A stretch of 64,000 bases of DNA from Rhizobium sp. L43 (lineage in GTDB: Bacteria; Pseudomonadota; Alphaproteobacteria; Rhizobiales; Rhizobiaceae): NCBI RefSeq assembly GCF_002531725.1, contig NZ_NWSQ01000029.1, forward strand, positions 28,992 through 92,991, given 5' to 3'. Shown here piece after piece: positions 16,930 to 23,509 of the stretch (positions are counted from its first letter, which is position 1; every line of letters starts with the position of its first letter). Position numbers and translations under genes: made by a program. Under the pieces are notes generated by a model that saw nothing but the letters and a program-made list of their open reading frames with translations, ran no database searches and was not told the DNA's origin.

Positions 16930-17664
16930 ATGAGCTTCGATAGACATCTTTCCCGCCGCAGCTTCCTTTCCTTTTCGGCGCTGACCGCAGCCTCCGCGCT
17001 CACCGGCTGCGCCTCCTCGGCCAATACGGTAACATCGGGCGATACGTCGATCATCTACCGTTCGCCCATGCGCCTGTTCCAGTCCCCGGCTGCGTCGAGC
17101 GTGCCGAGCGGGCCTGAGCTTGCTGTCATGTATGGCCCGGTCGAGGATGGCGGCTTTCTCATTCCCGCCGTTCCCTACGAGCAGATCGATCCGCGCTATT
17201 ATCGCCAGCGCGTCGTCGATCCCACCGGCCAGCCGCCCGGCACCATCGTCGTCGATACACCGTCGCGTTTCCTTTATCTCGTCCAGGGCGACGGCATGGC
17301 GATGCGTTACGGCGTCGGCATCGGCCGCGAAGGTTTTGCCTGGCAGGGCTCGGGCGTCATCCAGTGGCGTCAGAAATGGCCGCGCTGGAAGCCGCCGAAC
17401 GAGATGGTCGCCCGCCAGCCGGAACTGGTCAAATACTCGATCGACAACGGCGGCATGGAGCCGGGCCTGAAAAACCCGCTCGGCGCCCGCGCGCTCTATA
17501 TCTTCTCGAATGGCGAGGATACTCTCTACCGCCTGCACGGCAATCCCGACTGGCGCTCGATCGGCAAGGCCGTCTCGTCGGGCTGCGTCAGGCTCATGAA
17601 CCAGGACATCATCGATCTCTACGACCGCGTTCCGACAAAGGCCCCGATCGTCGTCTTGCAGTGA
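16930..17664 (+). CDS. L,D-transpeptidase lipoprotein (YkuD domain), paralogue 2
   Basis: A 244-residue paralogue of the preceding gene. The signal region combines an Arg pair (LSRRSFLSFSALT) with a lipobox (ALTGC), so it may be a Tat-exported lipoprotein. The catalytic segment HGNPDWRSIGKAVSSGCVRL matches its neighbour closely, as do RFLYLVQGDGMAMRYGVGIG and NGGMEPGLKNPLGARA. It lacks part of the N-terminal extension of paralogue 1. The pair probably arose by tandem duplication. A strong hairpin at 17710 follows. Confidence 0.9.
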   Translation: MSFDRHLSRRSFLSFSALTAASALTGCASSANTVTSGDTSIIYRSPMRLFQSPAASSVPSGPELAVMYGPVEDGGFLIPAVPYEQIDPRYYRQRVVDPTGQPPGTIVVDTPSRFLYLVQGDGMAMRYGVGIGREGFAWQGSGVIQWRQKWPRWKPPNEMVARQPELVKYSIDNGGMEPGLKNPLGARALYIFSNGEDTLYRLHGNPDWRSIGKAVSSGCVRLMNQDIIDLYDRVPTKAPIVVLQ

Positions 17665-17709
17665 TCTGACGGGGCGGCCTCGATCCGGCCGCCGCGGCCC
17701 CTTTCCCTA

Positions 17710-17733
17710 GGAGGAACGCAGGTGCGTTCCTCC
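17710..17733 (+). terminator. Perfect 11-bp stem hairpin after the transpeptidase pair
   Basis: GGAGGAACGCA pairs perfectly with TGCGTTCCTCC across a 2-base loop. A second possible stem (CCGGGGG at 17732 with CCCCCGG at 17756) overlaps its 3' end. It lies 46 bases after the stop codon, and a T-rich stretch lies within the second stem's loop. Confidence 0.55.
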
Positions 17734-17946
17734 GGGGGTAAGAGTTTTCATTTTGCCCCCGGCAGGAGATTTATTTTTTGGAATACCATTGCTTAATTCG
17801 ATAAATAACCTACATGGTGCGTATCGAATTGCTTGCGACCTTTGTCCACGCGCTGAAGCGCTCCGTCAGATATCCTCTCAACATCGATACGGCTTGTCGG
17901 ACATTCTTCCGCAAGCGAAGCACAAACGGTTGAAAAGGAGATCGTT

Positions 17947-18156
17947 ATGAATTCAGGCGTCGTCAAGTGGTTCAATGGCACCAAGGGTTTTGGCTTTATT
18001 CAGCCCGATGATGGTTCTACGGACGTTTTTGTCCACATTTCAGCGGTCGAACGCGCCGGCATGCGCGAACTCGTTGAAGGTCAGAAGATCCGCTACGATC
18101 TCGTCCGCGACAAGAAGTCGGGCAAGAATTCGGCCGACAACCTTCAGGCCGCATGA
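17947..18156 (+). CDS. cspA: Cold-shock protein (CspA family)
   Basis: A 69-residue single cold-shock domain. RNP1 (KGFGFIQP) and RNP2 (VFVHIS) are both intact, and the start VVKWFNGTKG is typical. It binds single-stranded nucleic acid and acts as an RNA chaperone. AAGGAG lies 7-8 bases before the ATG. About 280 bases without a gene precede it, leaving room for the long 5' leader common in csp genes. A terminator lies at 18213. A small protein gene and rpsU follow in the same direction. Confidence 0.95.
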   Translation: MNSGVVKWFNGTKGFGFIQPDDGSTDVFVHISAVERAGMRELVEGQKIRYDLVRDKKSGKNSADNLQAA

Positions 18157-18212
18157 TTTGTCATTCGTCCGTGCTGCCGTACCGGCAGCGAAATGGCTGA
18201 GTGACTGGAAGA

Positions 18213-18242
18213 GGTCGGGTAACCAGCCCGGCCTTTTTGCTT
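18213..18242 (+). terminator. Rho-independent terminator after csp
   Basis: The stem GGTCGGG/CCCGGCC (one G-U pair) has a 7-base loop and is followed by TTTTTGCTTT. Confidence 0.8.
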
Positions 18243-18313
18243 TGAGCGCCGGTCGTTCTGCCGATCGTTCTGATTGACAAATTGAGCAGCCGAAGGGTTG
18301 AAGGGACGCTGAA

Positions 18314-18598
18314 ATGGGCAGGCCAAACTATAAAGTCGGCGACATGATCGTGCTGAAATCCGGCCTTACCCGCACGGCGAAAGCCGAAAAGCGGTGCCGG
18401 ATCTCCAGCATCTTGCCGAACGACCACGGGCATGTGCAATATCGCGTCCAGTTCGACGCGGAGAATTTCGAACGCCGCATCACTGAGGCCGACATCGATA
18501 CCGGGGAAACGCCATCCAGGATTTCTCCCGAGGCGGCAGCCAAGGCCGACAGCGCCGAGCCCTGGCTGAAGTTTTCGAGCATCCGGACGGGCAAGTAG
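18314..18598 (+). CDS. Hypothetical protein (94 aa) between csp and rpsU
   Basis: A 94-residue soluble protein beginning MGRPNYKVGDMIVLKSG. The N-terminal half is rich in beta-type residues and basic side chains (KVGDMIVLKSG, HVQYRVQFDAENFERRI), resembling a small SH3- or PRC-like barrel, and the C-terminus is more polar. I do not recognise a named domain. Its place between a cold-shock gene and rpsU suggests a translation- or stress-linked role, which is inference from neighbourhood. Confidence 0.7.
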   Translation: MGRPNYKVGDMIVLKSGLTRTAKAEKRCRISSILPNDHGHVQYRVQFDAENFERRITEADIDTGETPSRISPEAAAKADSAEPWLKFSSIRTGK

Positions 18599-18656
18599 TC
18601 CCGCCGTTTTTCATTATTGACAGCGCGGCTTCGCCGCCGACAGGAAGGATATCGTT

Positions 18657-18893
18657 TTGCAGGTTCTCGTCAGGGATAACAATGTCGATCAGGCGCTCCG
18701 CGTGCTCAAGAAGAAGATGCAGCGGGAAGGCCTGTTCCGGGAAATGAAGGCGCGCAGCGCCTTTGAAAAACCGTCCGAGAAGCGCGCCCGCGAAAAGGCC
18801 GAGGCCATTCGCCGCCAGCGCAAGCTCGCCCGCAAGAAGCTGCAGCGCGAAGGCCTGCTGCCGGCGCCGAAGAAGGTTCTCCGCGCCCGCTAG
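18657..18893 (+). CDS. rpsU: 30S ribosomal protein S21
   Basis: A 78-residue basic protein with the S21 signature: VLVRDNNVDQALRVLKKKMQREGLFREMK, then a Lys/Arg-rich tail (RRQRKLARKKLQREG). S21 sits near the anti-Shine-Dalgarno region of the 30S subunit. The start codon is TTG at 18657, supported by AGGAAGGA 7 bases upstream; no in-frame ATG lies at the right place. A TTG start lowers initiation and may be regulatory. Confidence 0.95.
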   Translation: MQVLVRDNNVDQALRVLKKKMQREGLFREMKARSAFEKPSEKRAREKAEAIRRQRKLARKKLQREGLLPAPKKVLRAR

Positions 18894-18908
18894 TCCTTAG
18901 CCCGTGAG

Positions 18909-19006
18909 CACGGCGCCCGCCGTGCATCACGGCGCCAGTTGTGATATCACGGTTCCAGCTGTGGAATCGCGGCGTCAACCGCGGAGCCACGGCTCCAGCG
19001 CGCCAT
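18909..19006. repeat. Five-unit array of 20-bp hairpin-forming direct repeats
   Basis: Units begin at 18909, 18928, 18948, 18968 and 18988, with a period of 19-20 bases; one unit reads CACGGCGCCAGTTGTGATAT. Each has internal dyad symmetry of the form CACGG..CCGTG, perfect in unit 1 (CACGGCG/CGCCGTG) and kept by paired changes in unit 4 (CGCGG/CCGCG). The array fills the gap between rpsU and the next small gene. Confidence 0.75.
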
Positions 19007-19024
19007 CACCCGAGAAAGGGGCAC

Positions 19025-19258
19025 ATGACCGCCACCAAGGGAGAATTCTTCAATCCCGCCAAGCTTTCGTCGCGCGACAAGGCCGAAGCAACCGATCACA
19101 CGGCGCGCGCCATCATCGCCGCCGAGGCGTCGGCCCGTGACAAGAAGACGGAAAAGCTGAAGGCCCTGCGCCTGCAGCAGGAGGCCGAAGCCGAACCCAA
19201 GGCAGCGCCTGCCAAGAAGCGCCGGTCGCCGGCGAAGCCCGCTGCGGGACGGCCCTGA
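19025..19258 (+). CDS. Small basic Lys/Ala-rich protein (77 aa)
   Basis: A 77-residue protein starting MTATKGEFFNPAKLSSRDKAEATDHTARAIIAAEA, with a mixed-charge helical middle and a Lys/Ala/Pro tail (APAKKRRSPAKPAAGRP) like nucleic-acid-binding tails. AGAAAGGGG precedes the ATG at 19025. No known domain is recognised. It follows the hairpin repeat array and may belong to the csp-rpsU group. Confidence 0.72.
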   Translation: MTATKGEFFNPAKLSSRDKAEATDHTARAIIAAEASARDKKTEKLKALRLQQEAEAEPKAAPAKKRRSPAKPAAGRP

Positions 19259-19297
19259 TCCTCGGTGCCGCTATTTAGGCTGACCGGGTGAATACAT

Positions 19298-19774
19298 TCA
19301 GCCGCCCGTGCCGGTGCGCCCGAGATTGCCCCGCAGCCGATGCAGCATGTCGCGCATCGAAGCCATTTCCTCAAGCGTGCAGCCGGCGGCCTGACCGATC
19401 GCCGTCATGATCGTATCGATCTCGCCCTTCATCGCCTCACCCCCAGGGGTCAGCGACACGATCACCTGCCGTTCGTCGCGCAGGTCGCGGATGCGCTTGA
19501 TTAACCCGCTCTGCTCCAGCCGTTTCAACAGTGGCGACAGCGTGCCGGAATCGAGATCCAGCTGCTCGCCGATCGTCTTCACCGGCAGTTCGCCGCGTTC
19601 CCACAGCACCAGCATTACCAGATATTGCGGATAGGTCAGGCCGACCCTGTCGAGGATCGGCTTGTAGGCGCGGGTGAACGCGTGCGCCGTCGCATAGACC
19701 GCGAAGCACAACTGCTTTTCCAGCCGTTTTTCCTCCTGCGGTATCTCCATGGTCTTTACCGTTTGCGCTTTCAT
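19298..19774 (-). CDS. ohrR: Organic hydroperoxide-responsive repressor OhrR (MarR family)
   Basis: A 158-residue MarR-family repressor divergent from ohr. The sensing Cys lies in KQLCFAVYATAHAFTRAYKP, the family pattern, and the winged helix includes VKTIGEQLDLDSGTLSPLLKRLEQSGLI. A second Cys (AAGCTLEEM) near the C-terminus suggests the two-cysteine type, in which peroxide forms an intersubunit disulphide. Oxidation should release it from the operator at 19845. The ATG at 19774 has AGGG 9 bases upstream; ATGs at 19783 and a TTG at 19825 are alternatives. Confidence 0.92.
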   Translation of the reverse strand: MKAQTVKTMEIPQEEKRLEKQLCFAVYATAHAFTRAYKPILDRVGLTYPQYLVMLVLWERGELPVKTIGEQLDLDSGTLSPLLKRLEQSGLIKRIRDLRDERQVIVSLTPGGEAMKGEIDTIMTAIGQAAGCTLEEMASMRDMLHRLRGNLGRTGTGG

Positions 19775-19844
19775 ATCCACCATCCCTGAGGCACCGATTG
19801 TCCTCTTTTCGCATTCGAAATGCAATTTGCAAAATTAACTTGCG

Positions 19845-19859
19845 TACAATTTAATTGTG
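19845..19859. promoter_or_regulatory. OhrR-type operator
   Basis: TACAATT-T-AATTGTG, an almost perfect inverted repeat with the AT-rich form known for OhrR boxes, lies between the divergent ohrR and ohr genes, 50 bases before the ohr start. Confidence 0.75.
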
Positions 19860-19908
19860 CGATATCAAAAATCCAACCCGATCGAAGGGCCAACCAAAGG
19901 AGATCGTC

Positions 19909-20331
19909 ATGCCTATTCTCTATGCGACCAAAGCCTCTGCCACCGGCGGCCGCGCAGGCCGCGCCGTTTCTGAAAACGGCGTTCTGGACGTGACGCTGAC
20001 CGTTCCCAAGGAACTCGGCGGCGACGGCGCCACCGGCACCAATCCCGAACAGCTCTTCGCTGCCGGCTACTCCGCCTGCTTCCTCGGTGCCCTGAAATTT
20101 GTCGCGGGCCAGCAGAAGGTCAAGATTCCCGAAGACACGACGGTCTCCGCCAAGGTTGGCATCGGCCCGCGTGAAGATGGCACCGGCTTCGGCATCGAAG
20201 TGGCGCTGACGGTCGATATCCCCGGTCTCGACCGAGAAACTGCCGAAAAGCTCGCCGCCGCAGCCCACATCGTCTGCCCCTACAGCCACGCCATGCGCAC
20301 CTCGACCGAAGTTCCGGTCACGGTTGCCTGA
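19909..20331 (+). CDS. ohr: Organic hydroperoxide resistance protein Ohr
   Basis: A 140-residue thiol peroxidase of the Ohr/OsmC family. The two catalytic cysteines are visible in GYSACFLGALKFVA and HIVCPYSHAMR, and the N-terminal LYATKASATGGRAGRA is characteristic. It reduces organic hydroperoxides, drawing electrons through a lipoylated partner in known examples. AAAGGAG lies 6-7 bases before the ATG. It is controlled by the divergent ohrR through the palindrome at 19845. Confidence 0.96.
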   Translation: MPILYATKASATGGRAGRAVSENGVLDVTLTVPKELGGDGATGTNPEQLFAAGYSACFLGALKFVAGQQKVKIPEDTTVSAKVGIGPREDGTGFGIEVALTVDIPGLDRETAEKLAAAAHIVCPYSHAMRTSTEVPVTVA

Positions 20332-20423
20332 TCCAAGCGTTCAGCAAGGATGCGGGAGAGGGACTTCCGGCCTCGCTTGGCTGCCGTCGCTTTTCTCATT
20401 GCCTACATGAAGCGCAGTGCTCT

Positions 20424-20536
20424 CCGCATGGGTCCTCGGGTCAAGCCCGAGGACGACGGAGCAAGGGGCGTCACGGTTCCTGCCGATGCTCCTCCCCAAT
20501 CTCCGTCGTGCTCGGGCTTGACCCGAGCATCCACGC
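20424..20536. repeat. Rhizobium-type intergenic palindromic repeat
   Basis: Inverted ends: GGTCCTCGGGTCAAGCCCGAGG at the left and CTCGGGCTTGACCCGAGCATCC at the right, around a diverged centre. Related elements lie at 25390-25467 and 52918-53025. The gap 20332-20620 shows nothing else. Confidence 0.7.
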
Positions 20537-20620
20537 ACAAGCCTGACGGCAGCAGTGGGGTGATTTCTCGAAAGATCCCAGAGGCTGTCCGGCTCGCCCT
20601 ATTCGCCCATTGTCCGTTCA

Positions 20621-21115
20621 CTATGACGGGACCGGCGATCCGCCCGGCTTCGGCGTTTCACCCGACATCCCCGACAATGCCTGCAGATCCTGCCGCAGCC
20701 GCGTGGCATCGCCGTCCGGCAGCGTGGCGTCGAGGGCCGCATGCGTCGCTTCCCAGATCGGCAGCGCCTTTGCCAGCGCGGCCTTGCCTTCCACAGTCAG
20801 GCTCAGCAGCCGGCGGCGCCGGTCTTTCGGGTTCTCCATCACATCAACCCAGCCCTTGCGCTGCAGCGGCTTCAGCGCCGCCGTCAGCGTCGTCTGGTCC
20901 ATGGCGAGCAGGGCGGCGACCGGTCCCATCGGCGGCGGCTCCGGCCGGTTCAGCGACATCATCAGCGAAAACTGCCCGTTGGTCAGCCCGGCCGGCCTCA
21001 GCGCATCGTCGAACAGCCGGGCGAGCGCCCGCGCCGCCCGCTGCACATGCAGGCAGAGGCAGGTGTCGCGCACCATCAGCGTCGTGGAAAAGGGAATCTC
21101 GATCGAATTTGACAT
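20621..21115 (-). CDS. MarR-family transcriptional regulator
   Basis: A 164-residue winged-helix protein. The MarR core reads LTNGQFSLMMSLNRPEPPPMGPVAALLAMDQTTLTAALKPLQRKGWVDV, followed by the wing residues DRRRRLLSLT. A Cys pair near the N-terminus (RDTCLCLHVQRAAR) could make it redox-sensitive, but that is speculation. It is divergent from the DUF899 cluster; a perfect 12-bp palindrome between them is the likely operator. Confidence 0.88.
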   Translation of the reverse strand: MSNSIEIPFSTTLMVRDTCLCLHVQRAARALARLFDDALRPAGLTNGQFSLMMSLNRPEPPPMGPVAALLAMDQTTLTAALKPLQRKGWVDVMENPKDRRRRLLSLTVEGKAALAKALPIWEATHAALDATLPDGDATRLRQDLQALSGMSGETPKPGGSPVPS

Positions 21116-21126
21116 GCTTCATTTCT

Positions 21127-21138
21127 ATTGATATCAAT
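21127..21138. promoter_or_regulatory. Perfect 12-bp palindrome, probable MarR operator
   Basis: ATTGATATCAAT lies in the 68-base gap between the divergent MarR gene and the DUF899 gene, 12 bases from the MarR start. Its size and AT content suit a MarR dimer. Confidence 0.6.
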
Positions 21139-21183
21139 GTATTTAGTCAAGGAGAAGGAGCGTGCCGGAGGAGGGCGCATTCC

Positions 21184-21912
21184 ATGCAGAATGAAGTTGT
21201 TTCCCGTGAGCAATGGCTGGAGGCCCGCCGCGCCCTCCTGCTGAAGGAAAAGGAGGCGACGCGGCTGCGCGACAGCGTCAACGCCGCGCGCCTGGCGCTG
21301 CCCTGGGTGAGGGTCGACGAGGACTATGTCTTCGATACGCCGGAGGGAAAGAAGTCGCTCGCCGATCTCTTCGACGGCCGCAGCCAGCTGCTGATCTATC
21401 ATTTCATGCTGGGTCCCGATTGGGATGCCGGCTGCCCCGGCTGCTCCTTCCTGTCCGACCATGTCGACGGCGCTCTGCCGCATCTCAACCATCATGACGT
21501 CACCTGGGTCGCCGTCTCGCGCGCGCCGCTCGACAAGATCGCCGCCTATAAAAGGCGCATGGGCTGGCAATTTCCCTGGGTCTCTTCCTTCGGCAGCGAT
21601 TTCAATTTCGATTATCACGTCTCTTTCAGCCCGGAAGACCTTGCCAAAGACAAGGTCTTCTACAATTTCACCCCTATGCCGCCTGAGGATGCCAATGACG
21701 AACTGCCGGGCCTCAGCGCTTTCTACCGCAACGACAAGGGCGAGGTCTTCCATACCTATTCGAGTTATGCCCGCGGGCCGGAGGAACTGATCGGCACCCT
21801 GATGATCCTCGATCGGGCGCCGAAGGGCCGCAACGAGGACAGCACGATGAATTTCGTGCGCCGCCATGACGAATATGAGGAGGCTCAAAAGGCGCCATCC
21901 TGCTGTCACTAA
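21184..21912 (+). CDS. DUF899 family thioredoxin-like protein
   Basis: A 242-residue protein of the DUF899 type: EQWLEARRALLLKEKEATRLRD at the N-terminus, LADLFDGRSQLLIYHFMLGPDW, and a CPGCSF motif in the position of a thioredoxin active site, then SDHVDGALPHLNHHDVTWVAVSRAPL. The C-terminus ends in SCCH. A dithiol-linked redox role is likely from the fold, but the reaction is unknown. It heads a three-gene run with DUF1579 and VOC proteins, opposite the MarR regulator. Confidence 0.88.
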   Translation: MQNEVVSREQWLEARRALLLKEKEATRLRDSVNAARLALPWVRVDEDYVFDTPEGKKSLADLFDGRSQLLIYHFMLGPDWDAGCPGCSFLSDHVDGALPHLNHHDVTWVAVSRAPLDKIAAYKRRMGWQFPWVSSFGSDFNFDYHVSFSPEDLAKDKVFYNFTPMPPEDANDELPGLSAFYRNDKGEVFHTYSSYARGPEELIGTLMILDRAPKGRNEDSTMNFVRRHDEYEEAQKAPSCCH

Positions 21913-21955
21913 ACTGGAGCAATTCCAGGCCGCCATCACTCAAGGGAGAAGGATG

Positions 21956-22420
21956 ATGAAGACCGCAGAAGTGCTGAAGGAACATTCTTTTCTGGAAAGG
22001 CTGGTCGGCGACTGGACCGTCAGTGCACCCGAAATGTCCGGTGGCGAGGACTGGACGGAGACCGTGCGCTCGCTGCACGGCATCTGGTTCGTCGCCGAAG
22101 GCACCGGCCGCATGCCGGATGGCAAGCAGGCGACCAGCATCCTGACGCTCGGCTACAACGCCGCAAAAGCCAAATATGTCGGCAGCTGGATCGGCAGCAT
22201 GATGGACTATATGTGGGTCTATGAGGGCGAGCTCGATGCATCCGGCAACGTGCTGGACCTCTACACGACAGGGCCGGACTTCAACGGCGAGGGGCTTGCC
22301 GATTACCGCGAGCAGATCGCCTTCGCCGACGCCGATCACCGCACCTTCATCTCAAGCGCCAAGCAGCCCGACGGTTCCTGGAAGCAGTTCATGGAAGCAC
22401 ATTACGCCCGCAAGATCTGA
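21956..22420 (+). CDS. DUF1579 family protein
   Basis: A protein of about 154 residues. FLERLVGDWTVSAPEMSGGEDWTETVRSLHGIWFVAEGTG and the repeated W/Y-containing strands (YVGSWIGSMMDYMWVYEGELD) are typical of DUF1579, a lipocalin-like beta-barrel of unknown function. The ATG at 21956 follows AGGGAG by 7 bases; an ATG directly before it (21953) is possible. It is 43 bases after the DUF899 gene and probably cotranscribed. Confidence 0.8.
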   Translation: MKTAEVLKEHSFLERLVGDWTVSAPEMSGGEDWTETVRSLHGIWFVAEGTGRMPDGKQATSILTLGYNAAKAKYVGSWIGSMMDYMWVYEGELDASGNVLDLYTTGPDFNGEGLADYREQIAFADADHRTFISSAKQPDGSWKQFMEAHYARKI

Positions 22421-22496
22421 CAATCGCGGCGCTCAACCTTAAAGGGGTTTCGAAAGAGAGGCCTCGGGAAAAGGGCGTCGAAAAAGGGAGAGTATG

Positions 22497-23276
22497 ATGT
22501 CCGAGACGCATGGAAAGTTCATCTGGTGCGAGTTGATGACCCCCGACACAGCTGCAGCCGCGAAATTCTACAGCTCGGTCGTCGGCTGGACGACCTCAGA
22601 AATGAAGATGGAGGGCATGCCGCCCTATACGATCTTCGAGGCGAACGGCATCGGCGTCGCCGGCCTGATGGAATTTCCGGCCGAACTCGAGGGTAAGGGC
22701 ATTCCACCGAACTGGACGGGTTATGTCGACGTCGACGACGTCGATCAGTCGGCCAAGGATTTTGCCGCCAATGGCGGTACGATCCGCCGTCCGCCGGAAG
22801 ACATCCCGACCATCGGCCGCTTCGCCGTCGTCGCCGATCCGGGCGGCGCGGTGCTCTGCATCATGACGCCGGCGCCGATGGAGAAGCCCATGCCGGAACT
22901 GGCCTTCGACGCCCCCGGCAATATCGGCTGGCGCGAACTCTACGCCGGCAACGGCAAAGACGCTGTCTCCTTCTATTCCAACCTGTTCGGCTGGACGAAG
23001 GACAGCGAAATGGACATGGGTCCGATGGGCGTCTACTACCTCTTCGCTCACAATGGCCGGCAGATCGGCGGCATGATGACCAAACCGGAAAATATGCCGA
23101 TGCCCTTCTGGTGCTATTATTTCATCGTGCCGGCGATCGACGCCGCGATCGAACGCGTCACCTCAGGTGGCGGCAAGGTCGTCCACGGCCCGATGGAAGT
23201 CCCCGGCGGCAGCTGGATCATCCAGGCGACGGACCCACAAGGCGCCTTCTTCTGCCTGGTGGCGCCGAAGCGGTAG
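22497..23276 (+). CDS. VOC (glyoxalase/bleomycin-resistance-like) family protein with two domains
   Basis: A protein of about 259 residues with two tandem VOC modules. The first opens GKFIWCELMTPDTAAAAKFYSSVVGW and the second NIGWRELYAGNGKDAVSFYSNLFGW; each ends in a strand with PGG or PQG (VVADPGGAVLCI, QATDPQGAFFCL). The family includes metal-dependent dioxygenases, glyoxalases and drug-binding proteins; the role here is not determined. GGGAG precedes the paired ATGs at 22494 and 22497. It is the last gene of the MarR-linked cluster. Confidence 0.88.
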   Translation: MSETHGKFIWCELMTPDTAAAAKFYSSVVGWTTSEMKMEGMPPYTIFEANGIGVAGLMEFPAELEGKGIPPNWTGYVDVDDVDQSAKDFAANGGTIRRPPEDIPTIGRFAVVADPGGAVLCIMTPAPMEKPMPELAFDAPGNIGWRELYAGNGKDAVSFYSNLFGWTKDSEMDMGPMGVYYLFAHNGRQIGGMMTKPENMPMPFWCYYFIVPAIDAAIERVTSGGGKVVHGPMEVPGGSWIIQATDPQGAFFCLVAPKR

Positions 23277-23297
23277 GCTTAGACGCATCGTGGCGGT

Positions 23298-23470
23298 GTG
23301 CCGTGAGGCCCCCTCATCCGGCTGCCGCCACCTTCTCCCCGCTGGGGCGAAGGGATTTGCCGCAGCGTCTCGACTCCCTCTTCTCCCCAGCGGGTGTCCA
23401 AAGGACGGGTCGAGACCGGTGGCTCGACCCCGGCGGTGCCCGTAGGGCGGATGAGGGGGCTGCACGGCAC
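23298..23470. repeat. Intergenic palindromic repeat with 23-bp inverted ends
   Basis: Left end GTGCCGTGAGGCCCCCTCAT and right end ATGAGGGGGCTGCACGGCAC are inverted with two mismatches over 23 bases. The inner part (GGCTGCCGCCACCTTCTCCCC) recurs at 33483-33575 and in diverged form at 27276-27417. Confidence 0.75.
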
Positions 23471-23509
23471 TCGGCCAACAACAGTCACACTCCGGATCGC
23501 ACCACCCAT

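Noticed and set aside
17753..17950. 65-codon frame upstream of csp
   Set aside because: Lies in the probable csp leader, no family character, ends at the csp start.
18909..19006. Possible CRISPR array
   Set aside because: Units are contiguous without spacers, each is itself a dyad, and no cas gene is present.
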